Origin: Rhodospirillales bacterium
GTDB lineage: Bacteria; Pseudomonadota; Alphaproteobacteria; Geminicoccales; Geminicoccaceae
Reading direction: 5' to 3'
Assembly: GCA_007131045.1 (NCBI GenBank)
Contig: SLRI01000003.1
Coordinates: 1 to 8,653 of the forward strand
DNA: 8,653 nt
Shown here: positions 1-8,300 of the stretch, one piece after another
How positions within the stretch are numbered: the stretch's first letter is position 1
Layout: the number at the start of each line of letters is the position of its first letter
Position numbers and translations under genes: made by a program
Notes under the pieces: model-generated
Databases searched by the model: none
Told to the model about the DNA's origin: nothing
Seen by the model: the letters and a program-made list of their open reading frames with translations, nothing else

Positions 1-173
1 CCACCCATCACCTGGGCGATGAACTTCGCCTGATGGTCGATCAGCCGCGCCATCTCGATCCCCTCGAAGTGATGGGCGACCGCGGGCTCGTCGAGAATAC
101 GGTCATAAAAGGCCGAGACGATGCGCCTGGCCTGCGCGAAGCCGCCGTGCCGCTCGAAGAGGGTTTGCCTCAT
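1..173 (-). CDS. Group 1 truncated haemoglobin (N-terminal 57 residues, cut by window edge)
   Basis: This is the first 57 codons of a gene that runs off the left edge. The family is small haem proteins with a 2-over-2 helical fold that bind O2 and NO; some members (TrHbN of Mycobacterium) act as NO dioxygenases. The translation fits group 1 well: FYDRIL around residues 22-27, HHFEG at 34-38, and MARLIDHQ at 41-48. Aligned by eye to TrHbN, Tyr23 falls at B10, Phe36 at CD1, Leu44 at E7 and Gln48 at E11. The spacings (13 residues B10 to CD1, 12 residues CD1 to E11) match TrHbN, so the distal pocket resembles the NO-dioxygenating type. The proximal His F8 lies outside the window. The ATG overlaps the TGA of the upstream MaoC-like gene (ATGA), so translation is probably coupled. 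A purine stretch (GAGAGAG) lies upstream of the start. The family call is firm; the physiological role is inferred. Confidence 0.9.
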   Translation of the reverse strand, partial: MRQTLFERHGGFAQARRIVSAFYDRILDEPAVAHHFEGIEMARLIDHQAKFIAQVMG

Positions 174-643
174 GGCCCGACTCTCTCGGCTGCCGCCTTC
201 AGCGGGACGGTGTAGGTGGTAGCCGTGCCGTCCAGGCAGATCTCGCCGGCCTCGTTCAGCACGGTCGTCCTGAGCGTGCAGATCGGCTTGTCGTCCCGCC
301 TGCCGGTGATCTCGATCCTGCCGATGATGGTGTCGCCGACCCTTACGGCCTTGGTGAAGCGCCACTCGACACCCAGAAAGACCGTGCCGGGGCCGGGCAG
401 ATCCTCGGCGACGAGCGCATTGAGGATTCCCGAGGTGACGCCGCCCTGCACGATCAGCCCGCCGAACGGCGAAACACGGGCCAGCGCCTCGTCGAAGTGC
501 AAGGGGTTGCGGTCGCCGGTCATCGCGGTGAAGCATTCGACATCGTCGAACGAGGTCCGCCGGCGACGCTCGGCCACCGCCCCGACGGCGGGGCAGCCCT
601 TCAGTGTCCCTTGCCAAATGCTCGTCATCGTTTCGGTGGTCAT
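170..643 (-). CDS. MaoC-like (R)-hydratase / hot-dog fold dehydratase
   Basis: A 157-residue single hot-dog domain protein. The MaoC/PhaJ family hydrates trans-2-enoyl-CoA or related acyl thioesters in the cytoplasm. The hydratase-2 signature is intact: FTAMTGDRNPLHFD at residues 38-51 gives the expected catalytic Asp44 and His49, and the PFGG...GG turn follows at about 58-67. The usual HGM after this turn reads QGG here, so the second, non-catalytic His is absent. Length is normal for a stand-alone enzyme. The open frame extends upstream of the chosen start, but that part lies inside the preceding gene. ATG at 643 is preceded by GGAG eight bases away and overlaps the upstream stop as ATGA; its own TGA overlaps the next ATG the same way. 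Substrate is unknown: (R)-3-hydroxyacyl-CoA, or a non-fatty-acid thioester made by the neighbouring flavoenzymes, are both possible. Confidence 0.9.
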   Translation of the reverse strand: MTTETMTSIWQGTLKGCPAVGAVAERRRRTSFDDVECFTAMTGDRNPLHFDEALARVSPFGGLIVQGGVTSGILNALVAEDLPGPGTVFLGVEWRFTKAVRVGDTIIGRIEITGRRDDKPICTLRTTVLNEAGEICLDGTATTYTVPLKAAAERVGP

Positions 644-1869
644 GCGCTCTGCTCCAGGCTGTTGGGGGTGGCGAAATAGGCGGCGGCTGCCTGCCGGGCG
701 GGAAGCGCCGGGCTCCGCCGAAGGCGCGCGGCAGTGCTCGCCCGAAGGCTCGCCAGGTGCTCGACCTCGGGTTGCATCGCTTTGTTGAGTGCGAGGTGCA
801 GCGCCTGCAGCCGACCCAAATCCCAGTCGAAAGCGGCGATCTGGTCCGTCACCTCGAGCAGCGGCAGCGAGAAGGCCCGGCGCAGCGTCGCGAAGTACTC
901 GAGCGCCGCCTCGGTGCCGGTGGCGACGGCATTCGCCAAGAGCTCGGCGTCGCGGAGCGCGTCGGTGAGGCCGTGGGCGGTGATCGGGTCCTTGAAGTAG
1001 CCGGCATCGCCGACCAGCGCCCAGCCGGGGCCGTGCGCACGGCGGAGGAAGCCGGGCCGGCCGGCGAAGGCCACGAGCCGGCTCTCGAGCCGAGCACCCT
1101 CGAGCATCGCCGCGAGGTCCGGCGCGCACTCGGCCAGCACCGCGTGATAGAGCTGCGGGTAGGCCCCACCCTTCAGGCGTCCCGGCGGCATGGCGGCGAA
1201 GACGCAGGTCTGAAGGCCCGTGGTCGGGATGACGCCGACGCTGATGCCCGGCCGGTAGTGCCAGTGATAGCCCTCGGTCTCGAGGCCGGACCAGTAGCCG
1301 TAGATGACGGCCGTGGCGTGTCCGGCCCGCTGCTCGAAGGCGGCGTTGGCCAGGCGGGCGACCGTCGAGCCGGCGCCGTCGGCGCCGATCACCCGGTCGG
1401 CCGCGACCTCGTAGGGCACACCCGAAGGCCCCTTCAGCACAGCACCGGTCACCCGGCCTCTGGCGTCGCGCAGCAGATCGAGCAGGCCCGTGCGAAACCG
1501 TACGGTGGCACCGGCGGCCCTTGCCGCATCGACCAGGATCGGGTCGAGCACCGTCCGGCGCGGGGCGTAGAGGGCGTCGACGCCGTGGCTCGCCTTGATT
1601 ACGATATCGAGGACGGTGTCGCCGTAGTGGAAGGCAGTGCGGCGGACGGCCGGCGTGCCGCTGGCCACGACGCGCTCGAGAAGGCCCCAGCGCACGAGTT
1701 GCAGCACTGCACCACGCATCAGCGCATGGGTCGAGAGGGCATCTGTGCCGTACTCGCCGCGGTCGACCAGGAGCACCTCGAGGCCGCGCTCGGCGAGCAG
1801 CATGGCGGTGGCGGCACCGGCGGCACGCGCACCGATCACCAGGACGTCAAAGGTCTCATGAGCGGTCAT
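640..1869 (-). CDS. FAD-dependent oxidoreductase, group A flavoprotein monooxygenase / geranylgeranyl reductase-like
   Basis: A 409-residue single-component flavoprotein of the FAD_binding_3 type. The FAD-binding Rossmann motif is near the N-terminus in the variant form GARAAG at residues 13-18, ending with acidic Asp36 for the adenosine ribose. The DG motif region reads VIGADGAG (160-167), and the second FAD motif reads ALVGDAG (284-290, Asp288), followed by DPITAHGLTDAL (294-305). This is the fold of PHBH-like hydroxylases and of geranylgeranyl reductase-type saturases; the sequence alone does not say which. No membrane segment or signal peptide is seen. ATG 1869 is preferred over the adjacent in-frame GTG at 1872 because GGAGGA (1876-1881) lies six bases before the ATG and only three before the GTG. 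It follows the flavin monooxygenase-like gene after 17 bases and overlaps the MaoC-like gene by four. The product presumably feeds or is fed by these neighbours, but the substrate is unknown. Confidence 0.88.
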   Translation of the reverse strand: MTAHETFDVLVIGARAAGAATAMLLAERGLEVLLVDRGEYGTDALSTHALMRGAVLQLVRWGLLERVVASGTPAVRRTAFHYGDTVLDIVIKASHGVDALYAPRRTVLDPILVDAARAAGATVRFRTGLLDLLRDARGRVTGAVLKGPSGVPYEVAADRVIGADGAGSTVARLANAAFEQRAGHATAVIYGYWSGLETEGYHWHYRPGISVGVIPTTGLQTCVFAAMPPGRLKGGAYPQLYHAVLAECAPDLAAMLEGARLESRLVAFAGRPGFLRRAHGPGWALVGDAGYFKDPITAHGLTDALRDAELLANAVATGTEAALEYFATLRRAFSLPLLEVTDQIAAFDWDLGRLQALHLALNKAMQPEVEHLASLRASTAARLRRSPALPARQAAAAYFATPNSLEQSA

Positions 1870-1875
1870 CACGGG

Positions 1876-1881
1876 TCCTCC
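1876..1881 (-). promoter_or_regulatory. Ribosome binding site of the FAD oxidoreductase
   Basis: GGAGGA on the minus strand, six bases before ATG 1869. It lies in the 17-base gap after the flavin monooxygenase-like gene and decides between ATG 1869 and GTG 1872. Confidence 0.75.
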
Positions 1882-1886
1882 GAAGC

Positions 1887-3128
1887 TCAGGCGGCTTGAC
1901 GCGGCCGGGCCGTGAGGTGTGCAAGGATGTGCGGGGTCAGCTCGCTGGCGTCGTCACCGGCGCCGGCGATGAAGCTGGAGTTGCGGCGGCGCATGAAATT
2001 CAGGCCGAGGACGTAGAGCCCCGGCGCCGGCGTCACCCCGCCGTCGTGGACGATCTCACCCGCCGCATCGAGCACCGGGACATCGAGCCAGGCGTAGTCG
2101 CGCTTGAAGCCCGTGGCCCAGACGACGCTGGCAATCCCTTCGGCCGCGAGGTCGAGGCTGGCGGCAGGGGCTGCCATCCGGATGCTCGGCACGTGCTCCA
2201 TCGGCACGTAGTGCTGGAGACTGGCAGCCGTGCGGTCGAGCTTGGCCAGGAGGTGCTGCAGCCGGTGCTCGGCGGCGGCCGTCGTGGCCTCGAGATCGCC
2301 CGCGAAATGCGCCTTGCGGCCGTCGATGCCGGCGAGCCGACCGAGCAGCCGGACGCCTTGGCGTTGCAGGGTTTCGAGGTCGATGCTCTGACCCTCGGGT
2401 GAGCCCACGAGCTGCAGCGACGGCTCCGCCCGGACGGCGGCGATGTCGTCGACCTTGGCCACGGGCTTGTGGAGGATGCCGGTCCGGTCCAGCCACCACA
2501 TGATGTCGCGGTCGCGATAGCGGCGAGGCAGGCGGATGTGGCGGCCGACCGCGAGGGTGACGTCGCGGCCGCTCCGGGCGAGCTCGTCCGCGAGCTGCAC
2601 GCCCGAGGATGAGGCGCCGACGACCAGCACGCCGCCCGCCGGCAGCGAGCCCGGGTTGCGGTAGGCCGTGGGCGTGGTCTGGTGGGTGGCGGCCGAAAGG
2701 GCGCTGGCCATCGCCGGCACGTACGGCCGATCGCAATAGCCGGTGGCGAGCACGACGACGGGCGCCAGCCATGTGCCGCGATCGGTCTCGACCCTAAAGA
2801 GATCGCCCAAGAGCTCGACCCGGCGGACGGTCGTTGCGGCCTGCACCGGCGCCCGGCTGATCCGCGCATAGTCCACGAGAAAGCCCGTGACCTCCGGCAT
2901 CGTGAGGAAGCCCTCGGGCTCGGGGCCGGCATAGATCAGGCCGGGCAGCCGGGTCATCCAGTTGGGGGTCAGGAGCCGGAGGCTGTCCCAGCGCTCGCTG
3001 CGCCAGCGCTCGGCCACCCGGCCGCGCTCGAGCACCACGTGGTCGACGCCGTGGCGGGTAAGGCAGTGGCTCATCGCGAGGCCCGCTTGGCCCGCACCGA
3101 TGACGACGGCAGTCGTGCTCTGCAGCAT
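1887..3128 (-). CDS. Flavin-containing monooxygenase-like NAD(P)/FAD oxidoreductase (CzcO-like)
   Basis: A 413-residue protein with two dinucleotide-binding Rossmann folds: GAGQAG at residues 11-16 for FAD and GASSSG at 171-176 for NAD(P)H. WATGF at 337-341 matches the second ATG motif of FMO-like enzymes. The C-terminal GLYVLGLNFMRRR...SSF segment (370-386) is common in proteins annotated as CzcO or FMO-like. These enzymes use NADPH and O2 through a C4a-(hydro)peroxyflavin to oxygenate N, S or carbonyl groups. The FMO/BVMO fingerprint (F-x-G-x3-H-x3-Y/W) is degenerate here: only His149 remains, with Ala143, Ser145 and Pro153 at the other positions. The enzyme may therefore be a divergent member or a plain oxidoreductase. 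The frame opens further upstream, but GGAGG at 3136-3140 sits seven bases before ATG 3128, so that start is chosen; ATG 3134 is too close to it. It lies 57 bases after the OsmC-like gene, with a strong hairpin between. Confidence 0.88.
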   Translation of the reverse strand: MLQSTTAVVIGAGQAGLAMSHCLTRHGVDHVVLERGRVAERWRSERWDSLRLLTPNWMTRLPGLIYAGPEPEGFLTMPEVTGFLVDYARISRAPVQAATTVRRVELLGDLFRVETDRGTWLAPVVVLATGYCDRPYVPAMASALSAATHQTTPTAYRNPGSLPAGGVLVVGASSSGVQLADELARSGRDVTLAVGRHIRLPRRYRDRDIMWWLDRTGILHKPVAKVDDIAAVRAEPSLQLVGSPEGQSIDLETLQRQGVRLLGRLAGIDGRKAHFAGDLEATTAAAEHRLQHLLAKLDRTAASLQHYVPMEHVPSIRMAAPAASLDLAAEGIASVVWATGFKRDYAWLDVPVLDAAGEIVHDGGVTPAPGLYVLGLNFMRRRNSSFIAGAGDDASELTPHILAHLTARPRQAA

Positions 3129-3135
3129 GGACATT

Positions 3136-3140
3136 CCTCC
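3136..3140 (-). promoter_or_regulatory. Ribosome binding site of the flavin monooxygenase-like gene
   Basis: GGAGG on the minus strand, seven bases before ATG 3128. It supports that start over ATG 3134 and over the longer open frame to 3182. It lies only three bases from the foot of the 3144-3174 hairpin, so structure could affect ribosome access. Confidence 0.7.
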
Positions 3141-3143
3141 GCT

Positions 3144-3174
3144 GCCGCCGGCTGCGACGTGCGCAGCCGGCGGC
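3144..3174 (-). repeat. Perfect inverted repeat: intercistronic hairpin
   Basis: GCCGCCGGCTGCG (3144-3156) and its exact reverse complement (3162-3174) flank a five-base loop. This gives an uninterrupted 13-bp, mostly GC stem. It occupies the gap between the osmC-like stop (3186-3188) and the ribosome binding site of the next gene (3136-3140). No U-tract follows on the minus-strand transcript, so it does not fit an intrinsic terminator. An mRNA stabiliser, processing or attenuation element between the two cistrons is more likely. A short dispersed genomic palindrome of REP type is the alternative. Confidence 0.75.
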
Positions 3175-3185
3175 GGTAGCAAGGC

Positions 3186-3794
3186 TCAGTGCGCCATCTC
3201 GATCGAGACCGGCACCCCGTTGGTCAGGACATCGAAGACGGCCGAGCGCGCCCGGGCCTGCTCGACGATCTGGGCCAGCTTCTCTGGCGGCGCGTCGCCC
3301 TCGACCCGGAAGGTCGCCCGGATGGCCGAGAAGCCGTTCCGCACGTCCTCCGAAAGGCCGAGAATGCCCTGCAGGTCGATGTCGCCCTCGACCTCGGCCT
3401 CGACCGCATCGAGGGTCACGCCGCGGGCGGCCGCGATGTTGGCGATGCCGGCGGTGATGCAGCCGGCGAGACCGGCCAAGAGGTACTCGACCGGGGTCGG
3501 GCCCTGGTCCTCGCCACAGAGGACGGCCGGGTGGTCGCTGTCGGCCTTGTAGGCCGCGACATGCCGATGCTCGCCGCCGGCGCCGCTGAAGGTCGCCATG
3601 GTCGAGCGGCAATGGGTGCCCTTGATCCAGCGGCTGGTGGCGCGGAACTGGAAGTCGGCGAGCTCGGGCTGGCCGCGCACCACGTCGATCGTGGCGAAGA
3701 GCTTGGGCGTATCCACCCCGTGCCGCGGCATGGGTGCCTGGCGGACCTTGGCGGGGGCTTCCTGGGTCATCGTCATTTCAGCTGCTTGGGTCAT
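3186..3794 (-). CDS. OsmC family protein (peroxiredoxin-like)
   Basis: A 202-residue protein of the OsmC/Ohr/YhfA fold, whose classical members reduce organic hydroperoxides with a Cys pair. Family landmarks are GEDQGPTPVEYLLAGLAGC (94-112), ending at the expected peroxidatic Cys112, then the long helix, the DLQGILGLSEDV strand and turn (140-151), and RSAVFDVLTNGVPVSIE (183-199). In Ohr and OsmC the second, resolving Cys lies near this last segment; here no Cys follows residue 112. Two others, Cys62 and Cys93, lie earlier. The protein is longer at the N-terminus than a typical 140-residue OsmC, with about 40 residues before the first core strand. ATG 3794 has GAAGG eight bases upstream; ATGs at codons 7 and 9 lack as good a site. 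It is probably the first gene of the redox operon, 138 bases after the transporter. Peroxidase activity is uncertain given the missing Cys. Confidence 0.88.
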   Translation of the reverse strand: MTQAAEMTMTQEAPAKVRQAPMPRHGVDTPKLFATIDVVRGQPELADFQFRATSRWIKGTHCRSTMATFSGAGGEHRHVAAYKADSDHPAVLCGEDQGPTPVEYLLAGLAGCITAGIANIAAARGVTLDAVEAEVEGDIDLQGILGLSEDVRNGFSAIRATFRVEGDAPPEKLAQIVEQARARSAVFDVLTNGVPVSIEMAH

Positions 3795-3932
3795 CGTTCT
3801 TACCTTCGTCCCTGATGAGTTGGCCGAAGCACCGTTGCCCGGCCTCGACGACCCGAGGTTTAGGAGCTCCGCGTTGGTGACCGCGTCGAAACGGACGTGG
3901 AATTTTCGGATGCGAACGTGGAATTTTCGGAT
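3795..3932 (-). promoter_or_regulatory. Leader/intergenic region upstream of the osmC-like gene
   Basis: 138 bases between the transporter stop and the osmC-like start. It holds the AT-rich tandem repeat (3892-3933) at its far end and the GAAGG ribosome binding site at its near end. I could not find a convincing -35/-10 pair on the minus strand, so a separate promoter for osmC is possible but not shown. A short CCTCG/CGAGG hairpin (3843-3858) and an eight-base palindrome (3863-3870) are also present, both weak. Confidence 0.4.

Positions 3933-3933
<1 letters not shown>
3892..3933. repeat. Two tandem 21-base AT-rich units between transporter and osmC-like genes
   Basis: Units 3892-3912 and 3913-3933 match at 19 of 21 positions, with an identical 17-base core, ACGTGGAATTTTCGGAT, at 3895-3911 and 3916-3932. 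The run GGAATTTTC stands out in a very GC-rich window. The spacing of 21 bases equals about two helical turns, as for paired sites of a DNA-binding protein. The last base of the second unit touches the transporter stop codon, and the repeat lies about 100-140 bases upstream of the osmC-like start. An eroded insertion-sequence end is another possibility; IS21-type elements carry multiple short repeats at their ends. No transposase is nearby. Confidence 0.8.
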
Positions 3934-5174
<1,241 letters not shown>

Positions 5175-5178
5175 GGGG

Positions 5179-5184
5179 CTCTCC
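5179..5184 (-). promoter_or_regulatory. Ribosome binding site of the MFS transporter
   Basis: GGAGAG on the minus strand, with the GGAG core six bases before ATG 5174. It favours that start over ATG 5216, and also over ATG 5168. Confidence 0.65.
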
Positions 5185-5255
5185 AGCCAAGCGGGTGCTG
5201 CCGAGCTTTCCACCATGACGTTGGCAGTAGCGTTTGAACGAGCGTGTATTCATCG

Positions 5256-5284
5256 TTGAAGTCGACACGAGATCGACCGATAAT
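5256..5284 (+). promoter_or_regulatory. Sigma70-type promoter for the regulator gene
   Basis: TTGAAG (5256-5261) and GATAAT (5279-5284) are separated by exactly 17 bases. Each hexamer differs from the sigma70 consensus at one or two positions. Transcription would start near 5291, leaving a leader of about 70 bases before GTG 5362. The spacer contains an inverted repeat, GTCGA-N7-TCGAC (5261-5277), which would place a bound repressor over the promoter. The call rests on motif match only. No equally good promoter was found on the minus strand for the transporter within this 187-base intergenic region. Confidence 0.6.
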
Positions 5285-5351
5285 TCGTCCACACGGGACA
5301 AGCGCCAGATCGACGGCGGGACCATGATTCCGCGAGCCTGCCCCGTGACGT

Positions 5352-5356
5352 GGAGG
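5352..5356 (+). promoter_or_regulatory. Ribosome binding site of the regulator gene
   Basis: GGAGG five bases before GTG 5362. It overlaps the earlier in-frame GTG at 5350, which therefore cannot use it; this decides the start. Confidence 0.7.
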
Positions 5357-5361
5357 CGGCA

Positions 5362-8300
5362 GTGCTGACGATCCGGCTCTTGGGCGAGATCGAGGTTTGT
5401 CGCGACGACAGTGTGCAGCCGCTGCCGCCGTCCAGGAAGACACGCGCGCTCTTGGCCTATCTGGCTCTCACCGGCAGACCGCATCGTCGCGAGCGCCTTT
5501 GCTCGCTCTTCTGGGATATCCCGCACGATCCGCGCGGCGCCTTGCGCTGGAGTCTCAGCCGCCTGCGCCCGCTGGTCGACGATCCCGACCGGCCGCGCAT
5601 CGAGGCGGATCGCGATAGCGTCGGCTTTTTGACCCACGATGCCCGGATCGACGTGCTGGCCGTTCGCCGGGCCCTTCTCGGCGGCCCCGAAGCACTCTCG
5701 ATCGAAGAGTTGACGGATCTGGCCGCACACTTTCGCGGTGAGCTGCTCGAGGGTCAGGACCTGCCCGACCTGCACGATTTCCAGGCTTGGCTGGTGGCCG
5801 AGCGAGAGGATGCGCGGCGGCTTCAGGCGCAGCTGCTGGCGGCCTTGGTCGAGCGGCTCGCCGATCAGCCGGAGGCTGCCCTCGGCCATGCGCGCCGACT
5901 GGTCCAGATCGATCCCTACGCCTTGCAGCCGCGGATGGCGCAGCTACGCCTCCTGCTCGCCGCCGGCCGACGCTGCGAGGCCGAGCAGCAGTTCGAGACG
6001 GGCCTCCGGCTGTTGCGCGAGGCGGATGGCGATACGACCGCGCTGGCCGCCGAATGGCGCCGCCTGCGCGCCCGGCCGACCGCGAACGCCGACTCTCATG
6101 CGGTCCCGACGCCTGCTGTCGGCGTGGCGCCCGAGAGTGAGCCGGCACCGGCACCACACCCGTCGCTCGTCGGCCGCATGCCGGAGCGCAAGGCGCTGCT
6201 CGCCGCCCTCGCCCGCGCCACCGCCGGCAAGGCGCAGGTCGTGCTGGTCACCGGCGAGCCCGGGCTCGGCAAGTCGACGCTGATCGAGACGTTCGTGGAG
6301 GCGGCCTCCGGCACCGGTGCCGCCGTGCTCCGAGGCCATGCGTCGGAGGCCGAAAGGGAGCAGCCCTTTGCGCCCTGGCAGGAGGCGCTGGCTGGGCTCG
6401 ATGACGGGTTTCCCAGGGCGGCGGTCGGCAGCGACCTCGACCGCTACGACGCTCGCCGGCTCGCCCGGGACCAGCTGCACGCGGCCGTCATCGCGCAGCT
6501 CGCCGAGTTCGCCCGAGAGCGGCCGCTGGCACTGCTGATTCTCGAGGATATCCATTGGCTCGATGAAGCCTCGGCGACGTTGCTCGCCCAGGTGGTGCGG
6601 GCGCTGCGCCAGCAGCCGTTGCTCGTGCTGCTCTCCGCGCGCGACGGCGAGCTGCCCGACAACCCGCCGGTCCTGGGTGTGCTGCGCGGCCTGCGTCACG
6701 ACCGGCAGCTCGAGGAGATCGAGTTGTTACCGCTGTCGCCGGCGGAGACGGCGCTGCTCGCAAGCCGAATTGCCCCGGGAGTGGACAGCCAGCGGGTCGC
6801 CGCGGAGAGCGGCGGCAACCCGCTCTTCGCCCAGGAGCTGGGGCAGGCGCTCATGACCGGCACGGAGGGTGTGCCGCGCACTCTTCAGGCCCTGGTACGC
6901 GACCGGATCGAGCGGCTGCCGAGCCCTGCTGCCGAGATCCTGCAGACGGCGGCGGTCCTCGGGCCGAGCTTCCACATCGATTGCCTGGAACGACTGCTGC
7001 TGCTCGACAAGGAGGCGGTGGTGGAGGCGCTCGAGCTGCTCGAGCGACACGCGCTGCTGCGCCCCGGCAGTGCGCCGGCCAGCTTCGCCTTTCGCCACGA
7101 GCTGATCCACCGGGCGGTCTATTCCGGCCTCTCGGAACCGCGCCGTCGGCTCCTGCACCTGAAGATCGCTCAGTTGATGCGCGCCCAGGAGCCGCTCGAC
7201 GAGGCGGTGGCGCTGGAGCTGGCACAGCATGCGGCGCTCGCCGGTGACGACCGGCTCGCTGCCGAGGCCTGCATCACCGCCGGGTACCGTTGCCTCAGGC
7301 TGCTCGCCGGGACCGAGGCCGAGCTCTTGGCCCGGCGCGGGCAGCGGCACGCCGAGCGGCTGAAGGACCCGGACCGAACGCGCCTTCTGATCGACTCGCT
7401 CCGTGTCCAGCTGGCAGCGCGCCCACCCGACGAGCCCGAGACCATGATCAGCCTGATCGAGGAGCTGGCCGAGCGTGCCGTCGATCTCGGGCTGATCGAG
7501 CACGCCCGCCGCGCCTTTCGCATGCTCAGCCTGCTTCGCTGGGAGCATGGACTCACCTCCGAGGCGGAACGTGACTCGCTACGCGGCGAGATCCTGACCC
7601 GCACTGCCGACGACCGGCAGCGAATCCTCGGGCTGACCGAGGCGGCCCGGTGCCTCGCCCTGCTCGAGCGCGACCCCGGGCAGGCCGAGGCGCTGGTGCT
7701 CGAGGCTCAGGCGATGGCGAAGCGCCACGGCGAGGAGCCGGACGGAATCGCCGATACGCTCGGCATGCTGCGGCTGCAGCAAGGCGCGCTCGACGAGGCG
7801 GCAGCGCTGTTCGAGCAGGCGCGCGACGCGGCCCGCCGCGACGGTGAGCGCGGCAACGAGTTTCTGGCGCTCGAGCACTTGACCAAGCTTGAGATCCGCC
7901 GGGGTAATTGTTCGCGAGCCCGGCGGCTCACGGCTGAGTTGACGAGCCTTGCCGAGCGCTTTCGATGCGGCAGCGAGTTGCCGTTCGCACGCGTGGTCGA
8001 CGCCCTCTGCCGGAAGGCCGAGGGCGATGACGGTGCGGATGCCGAGCTCCAGGACGCAATCGACGCCCTTTCCGTGGCCGATGCCAAGCACCGCCTCGCC
8101 TTCGCGTTGAACGAAGCGGCCTGTCTCGACCTGCGAGGCGGCTGGATGGCTGGGGCGCGTGAGCGTGCTACCGAAGCCCTACGCTTGGCGACATTGCTCG
8201 AACTGCCGAGTGAGATCGCCATCGCGCATGTGCGGCTCGCCCGCTGCGCCACTGCCACGGCTGACAAAGTGGCCTTCGCCGGCCATCGCTCGGCGCTTCA

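Noticed and set aside
33..215. A 60-residue plus-strand frame at the left edge
   Set aside because: It is antisense to the truncated globin, whose residues align well with the family, and it has no features of its own.
604..1899. A 431-residue open frame on the plus strand opposite the FAD oxidoreductase and part of its neighbours
   Set aside because: It lacks any recognisable domain and is antisense to a gene with intact FAD motifs. Long antisense frames are common in DNA this rich in GC.
3843..3870. Short hairpin CCTCG/CGAGG and the palindrome GGAGCTCC upstream of the osmC-like gene
   Set aside because: Arms of four to five bases are expected by chance in this composition, and neither sits at a clear promoter or ribosome site.
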